NCBI GenBank assembly: GCA_023264995.1
Contig: JAHFUR010000008.1
Span: forward strand, 1 to 64,000
DNA length: 64,000 bases
Direction: 5' to 3'
Origin: Acidimicrobiia bacterium
GTDB taxonomy: Bacteria > Actinomycetota > Acidimicrobiia > Acidimicrobiales > AC-14
The notes under the pieces were generated by a model. That model saw nothing but the letters and a program-made list of their open reading frames with translations, did no database searches and was not told the DNA's origin. This document shows positions 63,970-64,000 of the stretch, one piece after another. Position numbers and translations under genes: made by a program. Within the stretch, counting starts at the first letter, position 1; every line of letters starts with the position of its first letter.

Positions 63970-64000
63970 ATGTCTACCGTGCGTCGTGCCCTCATCCTGC
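63970..64000 (+). CDS. Possible 5' end of a plus-strand gene (partial)
   Basis: ATG at 63970 opens a frame (MSTVRRALIL) that is still open at the right edge. It is divergent from rsmD, with a TAAGTT sequence 11 nt upstream. Only ten codons are visible, so this is tentative. Confidence 0.25.
   Translation, partial: MSTVRRALIL

Overview
The window is chromosomal DNA from a very GC-rich actinobacterium. It carries a WhiB-family regulator, the order rnc-mutM-smc-ftsY-ffh-rpsP, and a mycobacterial-type block (coaD, a SepIVA-like coiled-coil protein, DUF177, rpmF, plsX, acpP, rnc, mutM). A YacP/NYN-type protein in the style of Acidimicrobiia sits at the left edge. I infer the class Acidimicrobiia or a close relative, but no ribosomal RNA is present to confirm it. 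Many genes start with GTG, a few with TTG and probably some with CTG. At least thirteen starts have a TANNNT hexamer only 5-9 nt upstream, the signature of leaderless mRNAs.

Layout. 1-9.9 kb: a partial NYN protein, a zinc-ribbon protein, a DEDDh-exonuclease/GIY-YIG fusion, a secreted beta-propeller protein with RTX-like repeats, trpD, a WhiB regulator, a cation exchanger, and the start of a glycerol operon. 6.6-11.4 kb: glpD, an alkylglycerone-phosphate-synthase-like FAD enzyme, a small membrane protein and glpK, overlapping and probably co-transcribed. 11.4-12.7 kb: the RNase P RNA gene (rnpB), a cluster of short repeats and a decayed tyrosine integrase. 12.7-17.9 kb: a NarL-type two-component system divergent from a membrane protein and an ABC transporter. 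18.2-28.9 kb: two large hybrid histidine kinases, one paired with a FIST-domain sensor, with an amino-acid permease, a GNAT acetyltransferase and a lipoprotein between them.

28.9-44.9 kb: a GH65 glycoside phosphorylase, type II glutamine synthetase, a DrrAB-type ABC exporter, an OmpR-type two-component system, two divergent BNR-repeat surface proteins, a thioredoxin-reductase-like/methyltransferase fusion divergent from an XRE-cupin regulator (with a clear operator), a Phd/RelE toxin-antitoxin locus, and an HtrA-type protease. 44.9-50 kb: GDP-mannose dehydratase, a VanW-family protein, a geranylgeranyl-reductase-family oxidoreductase and a metallo-beta-lactamase-fold protein.

50-63.9 kb: a long minus-strand housekeeping block, rsmD-coaD-sepIVA-like-DUF177-rpmF-plsX-acpP-rnc-mutM-C45 hydrolase-smc-ftsY-ffh-rpsP-khpA-rimM. 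It covers CoA and phospholipid precursor synthesis, RNA processing, chromosome condensation, co-translational targeting and ribosome maturation. It ends at a hairpin after rimM, where trmD and rplS would usually follow. Sensing and regulation are heavily represented: two canonical two-component systems, two hybrid kinases, a FIST sensor, WhiB, XRE-cupin and a toxin-antitoxin locus. I saw no CRISPR array, tRNA, rRNA, intact prophage or insertion sequence.
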